64,000 nt of DNA. Source: an uncultured Gemmatimonadales bacterium (GTDB taxonomy: Bacteria; Gemmatimonadota; Gemmatimonadetes; Longimicrobiales; Gaopeijiaceae). Positions 27,427-35,534 of this stretch are shown in pieces. The notes below the pieces were generated by a model. The model saw only the letters and a list, made by a program, of their open reading frames with translations. It had not been told where the DNA came from and did no database searches. The translations under genes and the position numbers were made by a program. Each line of letters starts with the position of its first letter. Position 1 is the stretch's first letter. Location of the stretch: assembly GCA_937919655.1 (NCBI GenBank), contig CALFPJ010000078.1, forward strand, positions 24,172 to 88,171, written 5' to 3'.

Positions 27427-27888
27427 TCAGTCCGGGAATTGGAACGAGCGTGCGGTTTCTGCGGTCGGACGGACGCCGGTCACCAGGTCAATCATGGCCG
27501 ACATCTCGGAAACCATCTCGTCCACTCGATGGGCAACAGTCAGGGCATGGGCATAGTCGAAGTAGGCCGCGACGGCGCTTTCCTGAGCTGCATGGGTGGC
27601 CACCACGAGCGCCTCCATCTCCGCACGCAGGCATTCGAGAATGGCTCTCACCGCCATCTGTACGCCCAAGAGTTCGTCAAGCGAAGTGAACGACAGGTCA
27701 CCGACCAGATGAGGTGCGAGCGCCTCGACACGGCCGCGGATCTCAGACGGGGCGAGAATCGCACCAACACCCGGCCTACGATCATCAACCAGGACGGAGT
27801 CCACCCCGACCTTGAGCGCCCTCAACTCTTCGTATGAGAAGTACAGAATCACGATGATCTCCGAGTCATGGTCGGCGCCACGTAACAC
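27427..27888 (-). CDS. Unknown alpha-helical protein
   Basis: The 153-residue protein was not recognised. It starts with a short beta segment (EIIVILYFSYEELRALKVGVD) and is then mostly helical, with an alanine-rich C-terminal half (AHAAQESAVAAYFDYAHALT). There is no signal peptide or membrane helix. It sits in the middle of a tightly packed reverse-strand group that ends in the ECF sigma/anti-sigma pair, with 7 bases to the TPR gene. The ATG at 27888 could be followed by a later start. Confidence 0.6.
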   Translation of the reverse strand: MLRGADHDSEIIVILYFSYEELRALKVGVDSVLVDDRRPGVGAILAPSEIRGRVEALAPHLVGDLSFTSLDELLGVQMAVRAILECLRAEMEALVVATHAAQESAVAAYFDYAHALTVAHRVDEMVSEMSAMIDLVTGVRPTAETARSFQFPD

Positions 27889-27963
27889 GCCCCTACCCTA
27901 TTGTACTTATCGACACCCAATCGGGTTTCGGCAAGCATCACGGTACAGCCGCCTCGCCTCACC

Positions 27964-28374
27964 CTACGCTTCCGCGGAGGCCTCGGGACCGTACACCGTC
28001 AGCGACAGTGACACGTGATGCTCACCGTCGACGCGGACATCGAACGCGTACGGTCCGGGCCGAGGGAACACCAGGCCATCAAGGTTAAGCAAATGGGGCA
28101 CCCGAATCATCCCGCCGCTCCCTGGCCCGGGTGACAGGTGCATTTCTCCGTCCACCCTTACCAGCTCGACCCCGTCCGGCCCCTTGAGAGTGATCCCGAT
28201 CTCGTGGCGGCCCGTCTCGTTCAACGGCGCAGAGAAACGTAGAATCAGGACCATGCGGGGATGGCGGGCCGGAAAGGACATCGTGCCGATCCGGTCGAAG
28301 ATTCCGAGAATATTGAGCTTGCCAGAGCCGTCGATCGTCGCAGCATCGGCGAGTAGGGCGAGGTCAACTTCCAT
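27964..28374 (-). CDS. DUF6941-type beta-sandwich protein
   Basis: The 136-residue protein begins with VDLALLADAATIDGSGKLNI, a pattern I associate with the DUF6941 family, followed by FDRIGTMSFPARHPRMVLIL. The rest is a beta-rich sandwich (GRHEIGITLKGPDGVEL, YAFDVRVDGEHHVSL). Function of the family is not known. No signal peptide is seen. It lies 33 bases after the CPBP protease gene and 75 before the next gene in a likely operon. The domain name is from memory; the fold class is better supported. Confidence 0.7.
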   Translation of the reverse strand: MEVDLALLADAATIDGSGKLNILGIFDRIGTMSFPARHPRMVLILRFSAPLNETGRHEIGITLKGPDGVELVRVDGEMHLSPGPGSGGMIRVPHLLNLDGLVFPRPGPYAFDVRVDGEHHVSLSLTVYGPEASAEA

Positions 28375-28407
28375 AATTCACTCGAGGTCCAATGGATGAT
28401 GTGGTCA

Positions 28408-29193
28408 CTACTCCGCTACCCCACTCTCCGACAGAGGTAGCAACAGACGGTCCGCGAGCAGAAGACCCGCCAGAATATCGATGAGTGTGTGTGCGAGGAT
28501 TCCCGGCACAAGGCTGCCCGACGCGAGGAAGCCCCAGGCCAGAAGACCGCCCATGGTCGCAGTTCGGACGAGACCGATTCCACCTTGGTACAGATGGAGC
28601 AGCCCGAAGACCGCCGACGTCACGGCCACGGCTCCCCAGGACCCCACAATTGGCATCAATACCGGGATCAAGTACCCGCGGTACGACAGCTCCTCACCGA
28701 CCCCTGCGGCAATCGACAACAGAAAGAAAACGCGCCTCTCCGCCCCGGTCTTCGGCAACAAATCACGAATTGAGCGGGTGTCACTCAGGCCCATCCGAAG
28801 CCCAACCTGGCGGAACCACACAACCGTGAAGAGTCCCGCCGCCGTAAGCAACGTCGTCCAGATCGCCATCGACATCACCGGCAGAGCACGCACGCCAATG
28901 GCACCCGCCCCCCCATCGCGTGTGCCGACTAGCCAGCTGAGCGTGCCAAGAAAAGACAGCGTGGCAATCGAACTCCAATAGGCGGGCAGTCGTTCGAGCT
29001 TGGCCTCAGCGAGGAGCGGCGCCTGTGCGATGGCCAGCGCCGGCATCAGGACCAAAAGCACGGCAACCAAAATCGAATCAGCGAGGGCGAAGTCTGTTCC
29101 GAGACAGAGGCCGATTGGGACCAATCCGACCGAGACGCCTCCGACCCAAAAGACGACCAACGTCCGTTTCGATAGGGTCAGATTCGAGTTCAC
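28408..29193 (-). CDS. CPBP-family intramembrane metalloprotease
   Basis: The GTG at 29193 overlaps the decarboxylase stop as GTGA and gives 261 residues with about eight membrane helices. The three CPBP/Rce1-like motifs are present: GEELSYRGYLIPVL (EExxxR), FGLLHLYQGG (FxxxH) and ILAHTLID (HxxxD/N). These form the metal-dependent active site within the membrane. Bacterial members process or modify membrane proteins and peptides, including in bacteriocin self-immunity. Here the neighbours (decarboxylase, DUF6941 protein, ECF regulators) give no single substrate. The motif set suggests it is active. Confidence 0.88.
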   Translation of the reverse strand: MNSNLTLSKRTLVVFWVGGVSVGLVPIGLCLGTDFALADSILVAVLLVLMPALAIAQAPLLAEAKLERLPAYWSSIATLSFLGTLSWLVGTRDGGAGAIGVRALPVMSMAIWTTLLTAAGLFTVVWFRQVGLRMGLSDTRSIRDLLPKTGAERRVFFLLSIAAGVGEELSYRGYLIPVLMPIVGSWGAVAVTSAVFGLLHLYQGGIGLVRTATMGGLLAWGFLASGSLVPGILAHTLIDILAGLLLADRLLLPLSESGVAE

Positions 29194-30632
29194 CCCTCCA
29201 GCGCCTCTCTGCCGAACCGTTCGATGGTCTCCAAGGTCTCGCGCACGTCGGTCCACGTTGTCGTGTGGTTGAGAATGCACAAACGGAGCGAATACAGGCC
29301 ACGGAGGCGGGTCGACGACATCATGGCCACGTTCTCGCCGATGATGCGTGCCTGCACCGCTTTGTTGACCCGCTCGAGCGTTTCAACATCCACATCCATA
29401 TCGACCGGATTCACACGGAAACACACGATGCCCAGCGAGGCCGGATTCGCGATCTGGATCGTCGTGCTCGCGCGGATGTAGGCGTCCGCCTGAGCTGCAA
29501 GCTCGATGCCGTTCCCCACAGCCCGCCGGAAGGCGGCCATGCCGAACGTCTGGATGGACATCCACACTTTCAACGCCCGAAACGAACGGCTCAACTGCAG
29601 ACCTCTGTCACCAAAATTCGGGTGATCCGTGCCCCACTGGGTGTCCTGGAGATATTCCGGGTGCACCGAAAACGCTTCTTCGAGTTTACGCACGTCCTTC
29701 ACCATGAGGCACCCCGCCTCGAAGGGTTGAAAGAGCCATTTGTGCGCGTCCATCGCGATAGAGTCGGCCCGCTCCAGGCCACGGAAGAGCGCCTTGCCCG
29801 TGTCCGTGAGAATCGCGAAACCGCCGTATGCGGCGTCGACATGGAGCCAAATGCCTTCTGCCTCACAGTAGTCGGCTATGTCAGCCAGCGGATCGACCGC
29901 CCCGGTATTCGTTGTGCCGGCATTCGCACAGATCGCAATCGGGCTGAAGCCCGCGGCCCGATCCTCGGCGATCATCCGGCGGAGTTCCGCCATGTCCATC
30001 CGGAACTGGGCGTCACTCTTCACTTCGCGCACGCAGTGCGGCCGAATCCCGACAATCGTCGCCGCACGACTCAGCGCAGTGTGGCTCTGGTCGCTCATAT
30101 AGACCGTCGCCCGCTCTGGATGTCCTGCCGCCTCACGGGCCGCGACGAATCCGTCCAGGCTTGCGGCGGAACCCCCGCTCGTGAAGAGCCCACCGGCCGT
30201 CTCAGGATACCCGATCCAATCACGGAACCAATCCAGGACGACCACTTCGAGCTGACTCGGCCCACTCGCCCCCAGCCACGTACCCTGAAAAATGTTGTGG
30301 CCCGCCGCCATAAAGTCCGCCAAGACGCCAGGCCAGGTCGGCGATGAGGGCACGAACGCAAAAAAACGGGGATGGTCCACGCGACCGGCCACAGGGAGGA
30401 TCTCCCGAGCAGCTCGCTCCAACACCTCCATGGCGGGACGCCCTTCCTCAGGCGGGTCCTCTCGCATGAGGGGCTCAAGCTCCGACCGCGATCCGCCACG
30501 CCAGGCGGCCTCGCCCGGTAATTCGTGAATTCGTTGCACGACCAGTTCGGCCGCACGGCGGGCCAGATCAAGCATTTGATCGGGCGACATTTGGAGTTCG
30601 CTGAGGACTCCGTCTTCCTTCGGCGAGGTCAT
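29190..30632 (-). CDS. PLP-dependent decarboxylase, aromatic-L-amino-acid type
   Basis: Starting at the ATG at 30632 gives 480 residues, normal for group II decarboxylases. It contains VDHPRFFAFVPSSPTWPGVL, LFTSGGSAASLDGFVAAREA, TNTGAVDPLADIADYCE, the cofactor Asp in WLHVDAAYGGF, and the Schiff-base lysine in MDAHKWLFQPFEAGCL. Enzymes of this group decarboxylate aromatic amino acids, glutamate or diaminobutyrate to amines; the substrate cannot be set from sequence alone. The gene heads a reverse-strand cluster coupled by GTGA to a membrane protease and running through to the ECF sigma/anti-sigma pair. Confidence 0.88.
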   Translation of the reverse strand: MTSPKEDGVLSELQMSPDQMLDLARRAAELVVQRIHELPGEAAWRGGSRSELEPLMREDPPEEGRPAMEVLERAAREILPVAGRVDHPRFFAFVPSSPTWPGVLADFMAAGHNIFQGTWLGASGPSQLEVVVLDWFRDWIGYPETAGGLFTSGGSAASLDGFVAAREAAGHPERATVYMSDQSHTALSRAATIVGIRPHCVREVKSDAQFRMDMAELRRMIAEDRAAGFSPIAICANAGTTNTGAVDPLADIADYCEAEGIWLHVDAAYGGFAILTDTGKALFRGLERADSIAMDAHKWLFQPFEAGCLMVKDVRKLEEAFSVHPEYLQDTQWGTDHPNFGDRGLQLSRSFRALKVWMSIQTFGMAAFRRAVGNGIELAAQADAYIRASTTIQIANPASLGIVCFRVNPVDMDVDVETLERVNKAVQARIIGENVAMMSSTRLRGLYSLRLCILNHTTTWTDVRETLETIERFGREALEG

Positions 30633-30650
30633 GCCGATAATCTTCCTTTC

Positions 30651-30968
30651 ATGTCTACAGAAACCGCTACGGGTAAGGGTGTCGTCTTCCGCGTTCTGGA
30701 TGCGATGGATGCTCCACACACCGGCCGAATTCTACGCCTCCGACTACAGTCGGGTGAAGCGCCTTCAATAAAGTCGCTCCGCAACGCCGAGATGAGCGCA
30801 ACCGGCCCGGAGGGTCAGATCTGCCGCTTGAAGGTCGCCGGCTTCGCGCTGTTTGGGGGCAAAGCCAGCGACGACCGCCTGGCCCGCACGGGGCGCGTTG
30901 ACGTGCACATCGATGAACTCGGAGACAGCGGCCCGATCGGGCTTCGCTGGGAAGTGCGACCGGTCTAG
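30651..30968 (+). CDS. Hypothetical protein divergent from the decarboxylase
   Basis: The ATG at 30651 (TCTTCCTTTC before it, no clear ribosome-binding site) gives 105 residues starting MSTETATGKGVVFRVLDAMD. The product looks like a small beta-rich protein (GRILRLRLQSG, RVDVHIDELGDSGPIGLRWE) without a signal. No family was recognised. It starts 18 bases from the oppositely oriented decarboxylase and overlaps the 3' end of the next reverse-strand gene by 4 bases, which is compatible with real compact genes. Confidence 0.6.
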   Translation: MSTETATGKGVVFRVLDAMDAPHTGRILRLRLQSGEAPSIKSLRNAEMSATGPEGQICRLKVAGFALFGGKASDDRLARTGRVDVHIDELGDSGPIGLRWEVRPV

Positions 30969-31672
30969 TTACTTCTGAGCCCAGGCGGCTCGCGGTTGAA
31001 CGTGTCCAAGAACCAACTCCGGTAGCGATCCATCTCGTCCGGATTCGCACGAGCCCACGTGGTTCGGGCCGTGGCGAACTCACTCGGTCGGGCAGTAAAT
31101 ATGAACGCGTCGAGAAAGCCCGCTTCCGTGGCATACATCAGTTCGTCGAGCGGTCCATACGGCTGAGTGTCGAACACTGTCCTGCCAAGGACCCAGGCGT
31201 CGGACGCACGCTTTAGGATCGCTCGCTCCAACTCGTATTCTACGGCAGCCGGCGCCTCGGGCAGCCACTCTTCCTGGCGACCCATCCGCACCATCAGCTG
31301 CAGGTGCGCATAGATCGAGTGCACGAGACTCGAATCTGGGGCTCGAGGGTCGACTACTGTGTGCACGGAGTCCTCTCCGACCTCCAACTGCTCCCACACA
31401 TAGACCTCGCCGGCGGAGAGGTGGGAGATAACCCAGAAGGACGGGTCATCGGAGATGTTGGCATTTTCACGCGAGACCCATTCGTTGACCTCCTGCATGC
31501 GCTCCTGGTCGACGCGCAACCTGGCACCGGAGTGAATCACGATCGACCTAGGCTCTGGCAGCTGGGGGACTGCAGCGGCACAACCGGTCAGCAGGGCAAC
31601 CAGGCCCAGGACGGCGACCTGAGCTCGATTTTGTGCAATACCTGCAAAGACTTCAATCACTTGTCTCGTCAT
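30965..31672 (-). CDS. Lipoprotein of unknown function
   Basis: The 235-residue protein has a hydrophobic signal ending in a lipobox (GLVALLTGCAAAV) after an unusually long n-region, so a later start may be used. The mature part is mostly helical and acidic, with clustered Trp residues (EVNEWVSRENANI, WEQLEVGEDSVHTVV, YRSWFLDTFNREPPG). No domain was recognised. It should sit on the periplasmic face of a membrane. It is convergent with the small hypothetical gene to its left. Confidence 0.65.
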   Translation of the reverse strand: MTRQVIEVFAGIAQNRAQVAVLGLVALLTGCAAAVPQLPEPRSIVIHSGARLRVDQERMQEVNEWVSRENANISDDPSFWVISHLSAGEVYVWEQLEVGEDSVHTVVDPRAPDSSLVHSIYAHLQLMVRMGRQEEWLPEAPAAVEYELERAILKRASDAWVLGRTVFDTQPYGPLDELMYATEAGFLDAFIFTARPSEFATARTTWARANPDEMDRYRSWFLDTFNREPPGLRSN

Positions 31673-31768
31673 CTATCTACTCGTGGGCTGGATCGAAAAG
31701 CTTGACACACATGGGTCCCGAATCGGAATTGAGGGTACTTCATCACAGACGCAAGAGGAACACACCGC

Positions 31769-32335
31769 GTGTCGAGCACGATTATGGACAACACTTCAGA
31801 ATTCCGCGCCCCCCATACCATGACCCCAGTCGAACTAGGCGAGAGCCTGGCGCTGTTGGTGTGGGAGAGCTTTTCCGACTTCCTCTCGAAGGAAGACGTT
31901 GAAACACCGATCCCCGAGGTCGACACCTTATCTGACGAAGGAGCGGACTCGCATCACACAACGGAGGAGGCACTGATCTTTTTCATGTGGGCGCATACGC
32001 GCGGAACACAGTTAGCCTTTCTCGGGCGCGCGCCGGATCAACGGATTCGTGCCGGCCTCGACGCCCTGCATCGGGCGGTCTTTGAAGACATGGTGCAGCA
32101 TGGGACGCCGGAAGCTCAGCTTCCGATATTCGAGCAACGGGTTAGCGCCCGATATGCCGAATACCATCAGGCGGCCGCAGAATCGGACGTCCGGCTCGGG
32201 AAGGCCGCCTGCAGGCACGTCCAGGGTGTCGAGCCCGCCGACGACGCGCTGTCCGACGCGCTTCGCGAGCGAGCCGTCGCGGTCGCCAACCCGCTGAAGG
32301 ATTTCCTGGAAGACGTGGAGCTGGTCGAAGCTTAG
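31769..32335 (+). CDS. Hypothetical alpha-helical protein
   Basis: GTG at 31769 gives 188 residues; an ATG at 31784 is a close alternative. No domain was recognised. The sequence is helical and rich in Glu, Asp and His (DSHHTTEEALIFFMWAHTRG), with a long hydrophobic face. No signal peptide is present. It is convergent with the Paa-like gene cluster, its 3' end being 7 bases from the zinc-ribbon gene. Functional links to that cluster are unproven. Confidence 0.6.
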   Translation: MSSTIMDNTSEFRAPHTMTPVELGESLALLVWESFSDFLSKEDVETPIPEVDTLSDEGADSHHTTEEALIFFMWAHTRGTQLAFLGRAPDQRIRAGLDALHRAVFEDMVQHGTPEAQLPIFEQRVSARYAEYHQAAAESDVRLGKAACRHVQGVEPADDALSDALRERAVAVANPLKDFLEDVELVEA

Positions 32336-32342
32336 AAGCGTT

Positions 32343-32576
32343 CTAACCCCGCCACTTCATCATCTCGAACGGCGACCGGCAAGCGCGACACCAATAGCTA
32401 CTTACGGAAGCGTGCGACCCGAACGCGTTCATGATTTCCGTCTCGTGACCGTCGCAGAACGGGCACTCCGGTGTCCGAGGCATGTTGCCCGGCGCCTCCG
32501 CTCCACGAGCCTCAGGATCGAAGCCCGACTCCCGGTCGCTGGGATCGCTGCCGCGGAACGGGGGCTCGTTCGCCAC
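32343..32576 (-). CDS. Stand-alone PaaD C-terminal zinc-ribbon protein
   Basis: The 77-residue protein has a disordered acidic start, then PECPFCDGHETEIMNAFGSH and WCRACRSPFEMMKW. This CxxC...CxxC ribbon with FGS and PFE matches the C-terminal part of PaaD (in E. coli, RCPRC then FGSTACKALYRCDSCREPF). In canonical PaaD it is fused to a MIP18 domain; here that domain is a separate gene at 33619-34044. GTG at 32576 shares one base with the PaaC stop (TAGTG). The protein is presumably the iron-sulfur or metal-assembly subunit fragment of a Paa-like monooxygenase. Confidence 0.8.
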   Translation of the reverse strand: MANEPPFRGSDPSDRESGFDPEARGAEAPGNMPRTPECPFCDGHETEIMNAFGSHASVSSYWCRACRSPFEMMKWRG

Positions 32577-33364
32577 TACTCTACGAACAACGCACGATTG
32601 CGGTCGCCCCGGGCTCGCTCAATCGAGTCGGCATCGGGCTGGCCTAGTCCACGACCCCTATCGGTGTCCCACTCTCCAGCGGGGGCGACCGCATCCACGT
32701 CCACGCCGCCACTCGCCAACACGCCGCGTACGGCGTCCTTGAACGACGCCACCTGTTCGGCGGCCGTCGAAGTAACGCCCGCAGCCGCGAGCGCCTCTTT
32801 GGCGGCATCGTTCGTCCCAAGCCAGGCGAGCGCAACGGGAAGCTGCCGGTCGGTCGCCGCTCGGAGTAACAGCTGGGCCTCCTCAGAGGCGTCCGCCAAA
32901 CGGCGATACCAAGCGGTGCTCATGCTGACGTGAAACTCCTCTTCCGAAACCATCTTGGCCACGCGCGAGGTAGCCGGCTCAAAACGTCCACCCGCGAAGC
33001 CTGCGAGTGCGACGGTCATCGCCCCGTCGGCGATCACCATGGCCGAGACGAGCGCCGCCCAATTTTCCGCTGGCTCATCGAGCACGCTGAGGTTCCCATA
33101 GGCCTCCGCTGGGCGGTCATGCTCGGCAACCACAGGGTCCTCACCGAGGTGCTTGAGCATGGAGTACAGCAACCGGGCGTGTCCCCACTCGTCCTGAGTC
33201 ATGGATGACGTGGCCACACCGGTCTCAATGGTGGGCGCCCCCAAGATCCAGTCGGAGTAACGAATCCCCATGAGCCGCTTTGAGTCCGCAAGGCCCATGA
33301 TGAGTCGTTTTAGCGCAGCCCTGTCCACCGGGCTCATCGCGTCGACGTCGACATACTCGTTCAT
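32576..33364 (-). CDS. PaaC-like subunit of a phenylacetyl-CoA-epoxidase-type complex
   Basis: The 262-residue ferritin-like helical protein is of PaaC length and context. It carries ADSKRLMGIRYSDWILGAPT and two carboxylate/His motifs: TQDEWGHARLLYSMLKHLGE and SEEEFHVSMSTAWYRRLADA. As I recall E. coli PaaC, the first is replaced by LLGQAR and so lacks ExxH; here it is intact, so metal binding by this subunit is possible. In the known complex PaaC is the non-catalytic structural partner of PaaA. Overlaps by ATGA with the PaaB-like gene upstream and shares one base with the zinc-ribbon gene downstream. Confidence 0.82.
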   Translation of the reverse strand: MNEYVDVDAMSPVDRAALKRLIMGLADSKRLMGIRYSDWILGAPTIETGVATSSMTQDEWGHARLLYSMLKHLGEDPVVAEHDRPAEAYGNLSVLDEPAENWAALVSAMVIADGAMTVALAGFAGGRFEPATSRVAKMVSEEEFHVSMSTAWYRRLADASEEAQLLLRAATDRQLPVALAWLGTNDAAKEALAAAGVTSTAAEQVASFKDAVRGVLASGGVDVDAVAPAGEWDTDRGRGLGQPDADSIERARGDRNRALFVE

Positions 33365-33585
33365 GCGTCATCTCCACGAGCTTTCGCGAAAATGCCCTCC
33401 GTGAGGTTGACCGCGATCACAGAAGAGCGTTTCACGATACACATCTCAAACCAGTTCTCTTCGGAGTAGGTTGTCCACGCGTAGACCTTCGCGGTCTCAT
33501 CATCGAGCGCGTCGATGTAGCCGATGTGAGAAAGTTGGTCCCCCCGATTCTTGCGGGCAAACACGTCATAAACGATCTCAAGCAT
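33361..33585 (-). CDS. PaaB-like small subunit
   Basis: The 74-residue protein matches PaaB in size class, position between PaaC and PaaD-like genes, and pattern: YDVFARKNRGDQLSHIGYID and TTYSEENWFEMCIVKRSSVI (in E. coli PaaB, RGKQGLSHRHVGSLHA and SEGCSIWVVKASEIV). PaaB bridges PaaAC heterodimers in the known complex. It is shorter than E. coli PaaB (95 residues), lacking the C-terminal tail. It is translationally coupled with the PaaC-like gene. Confidence 0.75.
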   Translation of the reverse strand: MLEIVYDVFARKNRGDQLSHIGYIDALDDETAKVYAWTTYSEENWFEMCIVKRSSVIAVNLTEGIFAKARGDDA

Positions 33586-33618
33586 TCTACCTTCTCTCCC
33601 GTATCCCAGCCGCGCAGT

Positions 33619-34044
33619 TTACGCGGACACTCCGTAAGTCTTGAGCTTCGCCCGCCCTGCCTCTGTAATGCGTTCATTCGTCCAAGGCGGGCTCCACACT
33701 TCTTCGATCTCGACCGCATCGATCCAAGCTTCCATCTCGAGGCGGTCCGTAATGTCTTCGCGGATAAACTCCATGCACGGACAAGCTGTGGCAGTGAAGG
33801 TGATGGTGACCCGAGCCACGCCGCCTTCAACCTGGAGACCGTAGACAAGGCCAAGTTCGACGAGGCTGATCGGAATCTCGGGGTCGAGCACCTCATCGAG
33901 TGCAGCCCAGGTCGCAGCCAGTACGTCCTTCGGCGCATACCCAAGAGGACCCGTCCATACGTCACGCCCTCCGCTCTTGTGCGAAGTCACACCGGCTGGA
34001 AGGCCGGCGTCAAGCCTCGGAACGAGCGGCAAGATCACGTTCAC
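33619..34044 (-). CDS. PaaD-like MIP18 domain protein without zinc ribbon
   Basis: GTG at 34044 overlaps the PaaA-like stop as GTGA, giving 141 residues. A proline-rich leader precedes a MIP18/DUF59 domain: LDEVLDPEIPISLVELGLVY, TFTATACPCMEFIREDI and WTNERITEAGRAKLKTYGVS. This matches the N-terminal domain of PaaD up to its WT...LREYGIS end, after which PaaD would continue into the zinc ribbon; here translation stops and the ribbon is encoded separately at 32343-32576. MIP18 proteins assist iron-sulfur or diiron-site assembly. The conserved Cys is in the ACPCMEF motif. Confidence 0.85.
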   Translation of the reverse strand: MNVILPLVPRLDAGLPAGVTSHKSGGRDVWTGPLGYAPKDVLAATWAALDEVLDPEIPISLVELGLVYGLQVEGGVARVTITFTATACPCMEFIREDITDRLEMEAWIDAVEIEEVWSPPWTNERITEAGRAKLKTYGVSA

Positions 34045-34994
34045 GCCGCCGAGTTCTTCTTGAGCCAACGAGACACATCGCTGCGCGAGCGCTGCACCGA
34101 TTCGACGTAAATCTCGTTCATCGGCCCCCGGTTCTTCCAGCGTGCGAACACGGTATCCCAAGAGATTTCGCCTTCGTCGAACATCCAACGTTTTTCTTCT
34201 TCATCGTACTGACAGGGGAACGGATAATCGAGCACGTATTCCCCCTTCTCGGCATCGAAATGAGCCGGCGTATTCAGCCCAAGCTGTTCACACAAAGGAA
34301 CCGTGGATGACATCCATACCTGACGGAGTTGATCGTTGGTCAGTCCCTTGAGCTTGTAGTCCAATTGGCCCGTATGCCGCTTCATGTCGTCCGGGAGGCC
34401 GAACCACTCGATGGTCATCGGGAACATCCAATCGACTGCCGTCTGGACCATAGCCTTCGCGTCCCCGCCTGCCTTGGAGAGACGGCGCATCCACACCTCC
34501 CCGTGACGCAGGTGGAAGGTCTCCTCCATGCCGATCTTCACGAGCGCGCGCTTCAGCGGCCCGTAGGAGGTGTTCTCATGCACGTCAGATAGCAGCGTGA
34601 TTCCGGCACGGTCGAAGAAGCCCGTGGCCACTACCAACTCAGCCCAGTTGTCCAACGGCTGGTCGAAGCCATACGGGTGCTTGAACTCGTGGGGTTGGCG
34701 GCCGTAGATCAGATGCTCCTTCGATTCACCAATGTCCTCGAGGAGTCGGTACGCGATGTTCGCGTGCGCCAATTCATCTTGGATAATGGCGTGTGCGCTG
34801 ACCTGGGTATTGGTGGATGGTGCGTATCGGGCTGCCATCCAATAGGCCGGGGCGCTCATCAACTCGGTGTCCGCTTGGACGGTGAGTTGAACGCGGAGTG
34901 CCTTGCGGTACCCCTCGGTCATTTCCTCAACGGACTCAATCATGTACCCGTCTTGGACTTTCTGGATCAACTCTTCATCGGTGAACGGCGGCAT
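34041..34994 (-). CDS. PaaA-like catalytic diiron subunit of an epoxidase/monooxygenase
   Basis: PaaA of phenylacetyl-CoA epoxidase uses a diiron site to insert oxygen into the ring of phenylacetyl-CoA. The 317-residue protein shows the helices with ligands: ADTELMSAPA (Glu44), QDELAHANIAYRLL (Glu74, His77), and GMEETFHLRHGE (Glu158, His161), plus SYGPLKRALVKI and LTNDQLRQVWMSSTVPLCEQ, which are close to E. coli PaaA. Length is near the usual 309. No PaaE reductase, PaaK ligase or ring-cleavage gene is in the window, so the true substrate may differ from phenylacetyl-CoA. Confidence 0.85.
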   Translation of the reverse strand: MPPFTDEELIQKVQDGYMIESVEEMTEGYRKALRVQLTVQADTELMSAPAYWMAARYAPSTNTQVSAHAIIQDELAHANIAYRLLEDIGESKEHLIYGRQPHEFKHPYGFDQPLDNWAELVVATGFFDRAGITLLSDVHENTSYGPLKRALVKIGMEETFHLRHGEVWMRRLSKAGGDAKAMVQTAVDWMFPMTIEWFGLPDDMKRHTGQLDYKLKGLTNDQLRQVWMSSTVPLCEQLGLNTPAHFDAEKGEYVLDYPFPCQYDEEEKRWMFDEGEISWDTVFARWKNRGPMNEIYVESVQRSRSDVSRWLKKNSAA

Positions 34995-35151
34995 GCTGCC
35001 CTCGCGTTTATGACACTTTCACCCCGATCAACGACGGAGTGTTACAAGTCTATTCTAGGACGACCCTTGAGCAAGGCCGGGGGGCCAGAAAGCTGGGGCC
35101 CTCGTCGGCCAAAAGGATCACGAACGCCGGCCGCCCTACTTCTTCAGCCTT

Positions 35152-35451
35152 CTAGAGACCCAACGACGACCGGATCAACGGACTAATGCGCTCAGGCGTC
35201 CACGGGGGATCCCAGGTCAGCTCCACCTCCGCCTGCTCCACTCCGTCAACGCCCTCGATGGCGGTCTTCACGTCTTCGACGATTTGGCCAGCCACAGGAC
35301 AGAACGGCGAAGTGAGTGAGATGGTCGCCTTAACGGCGGCCTCGTTAATGTCGATGTCGTAAATCAAGCCGAGGACGACCAGATCCAGACCCAACTCAGG
35401 ATCTTTGACCGCCTTTAAGGCGGTCCGTACATCCTTTTCTGTCACAGGCAT
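35152..35451 (-). CDS. MIP18/SufT-like iron-sulfur assembly protein
   Basis: The 99-residue protein is a single MIP18 (DUF59) domain: ALKAVKDPELGLDLVVLGLI, SLTSPFCPVAGQIVEDVKTA and LTWDPPWTPERISP. These proteins help to mature Fe-S or diiron proteins in the cytoplasm. It lies 157 bases upstream of the PaaA-like gene on the same strand, and together with the PaaD-like gene gives the cluster two MIP18 proteins. It could also serve general Fe-S assembly; no suf genes are seen nearby. Confidence 0.85.
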   Translation of the reverse strand: MPVTEKDVRTALKAVKDPELGLDLVVLGLIYDIDINEAAVKATISLTSPFCPVAGQIVEDVKTAIEGVDGVEQAEVELTWDPPWTPERISPLIRSSLGL

Positions 35452-35534
35452 GCATTCTCCAGGTTCATCGAGCAGGCATCAAGCAGCGCACCTAACATAA
35501 GTACGGCGGCACTCGCCGTACTGATTTCGCGAGA

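Noticed and set aside
29025..30347. 440-codon forward frame over the decarboxylase
   Set aside because: No domain; the reverse-strand decarboxylase has all PLP motifs.
30525..30650. Upstream extension of the small gene at 30651
   Set aside because: It would overlap the decarboxylase start by over 100 bases, and its 42 residues look unlike a normal N-terminus.
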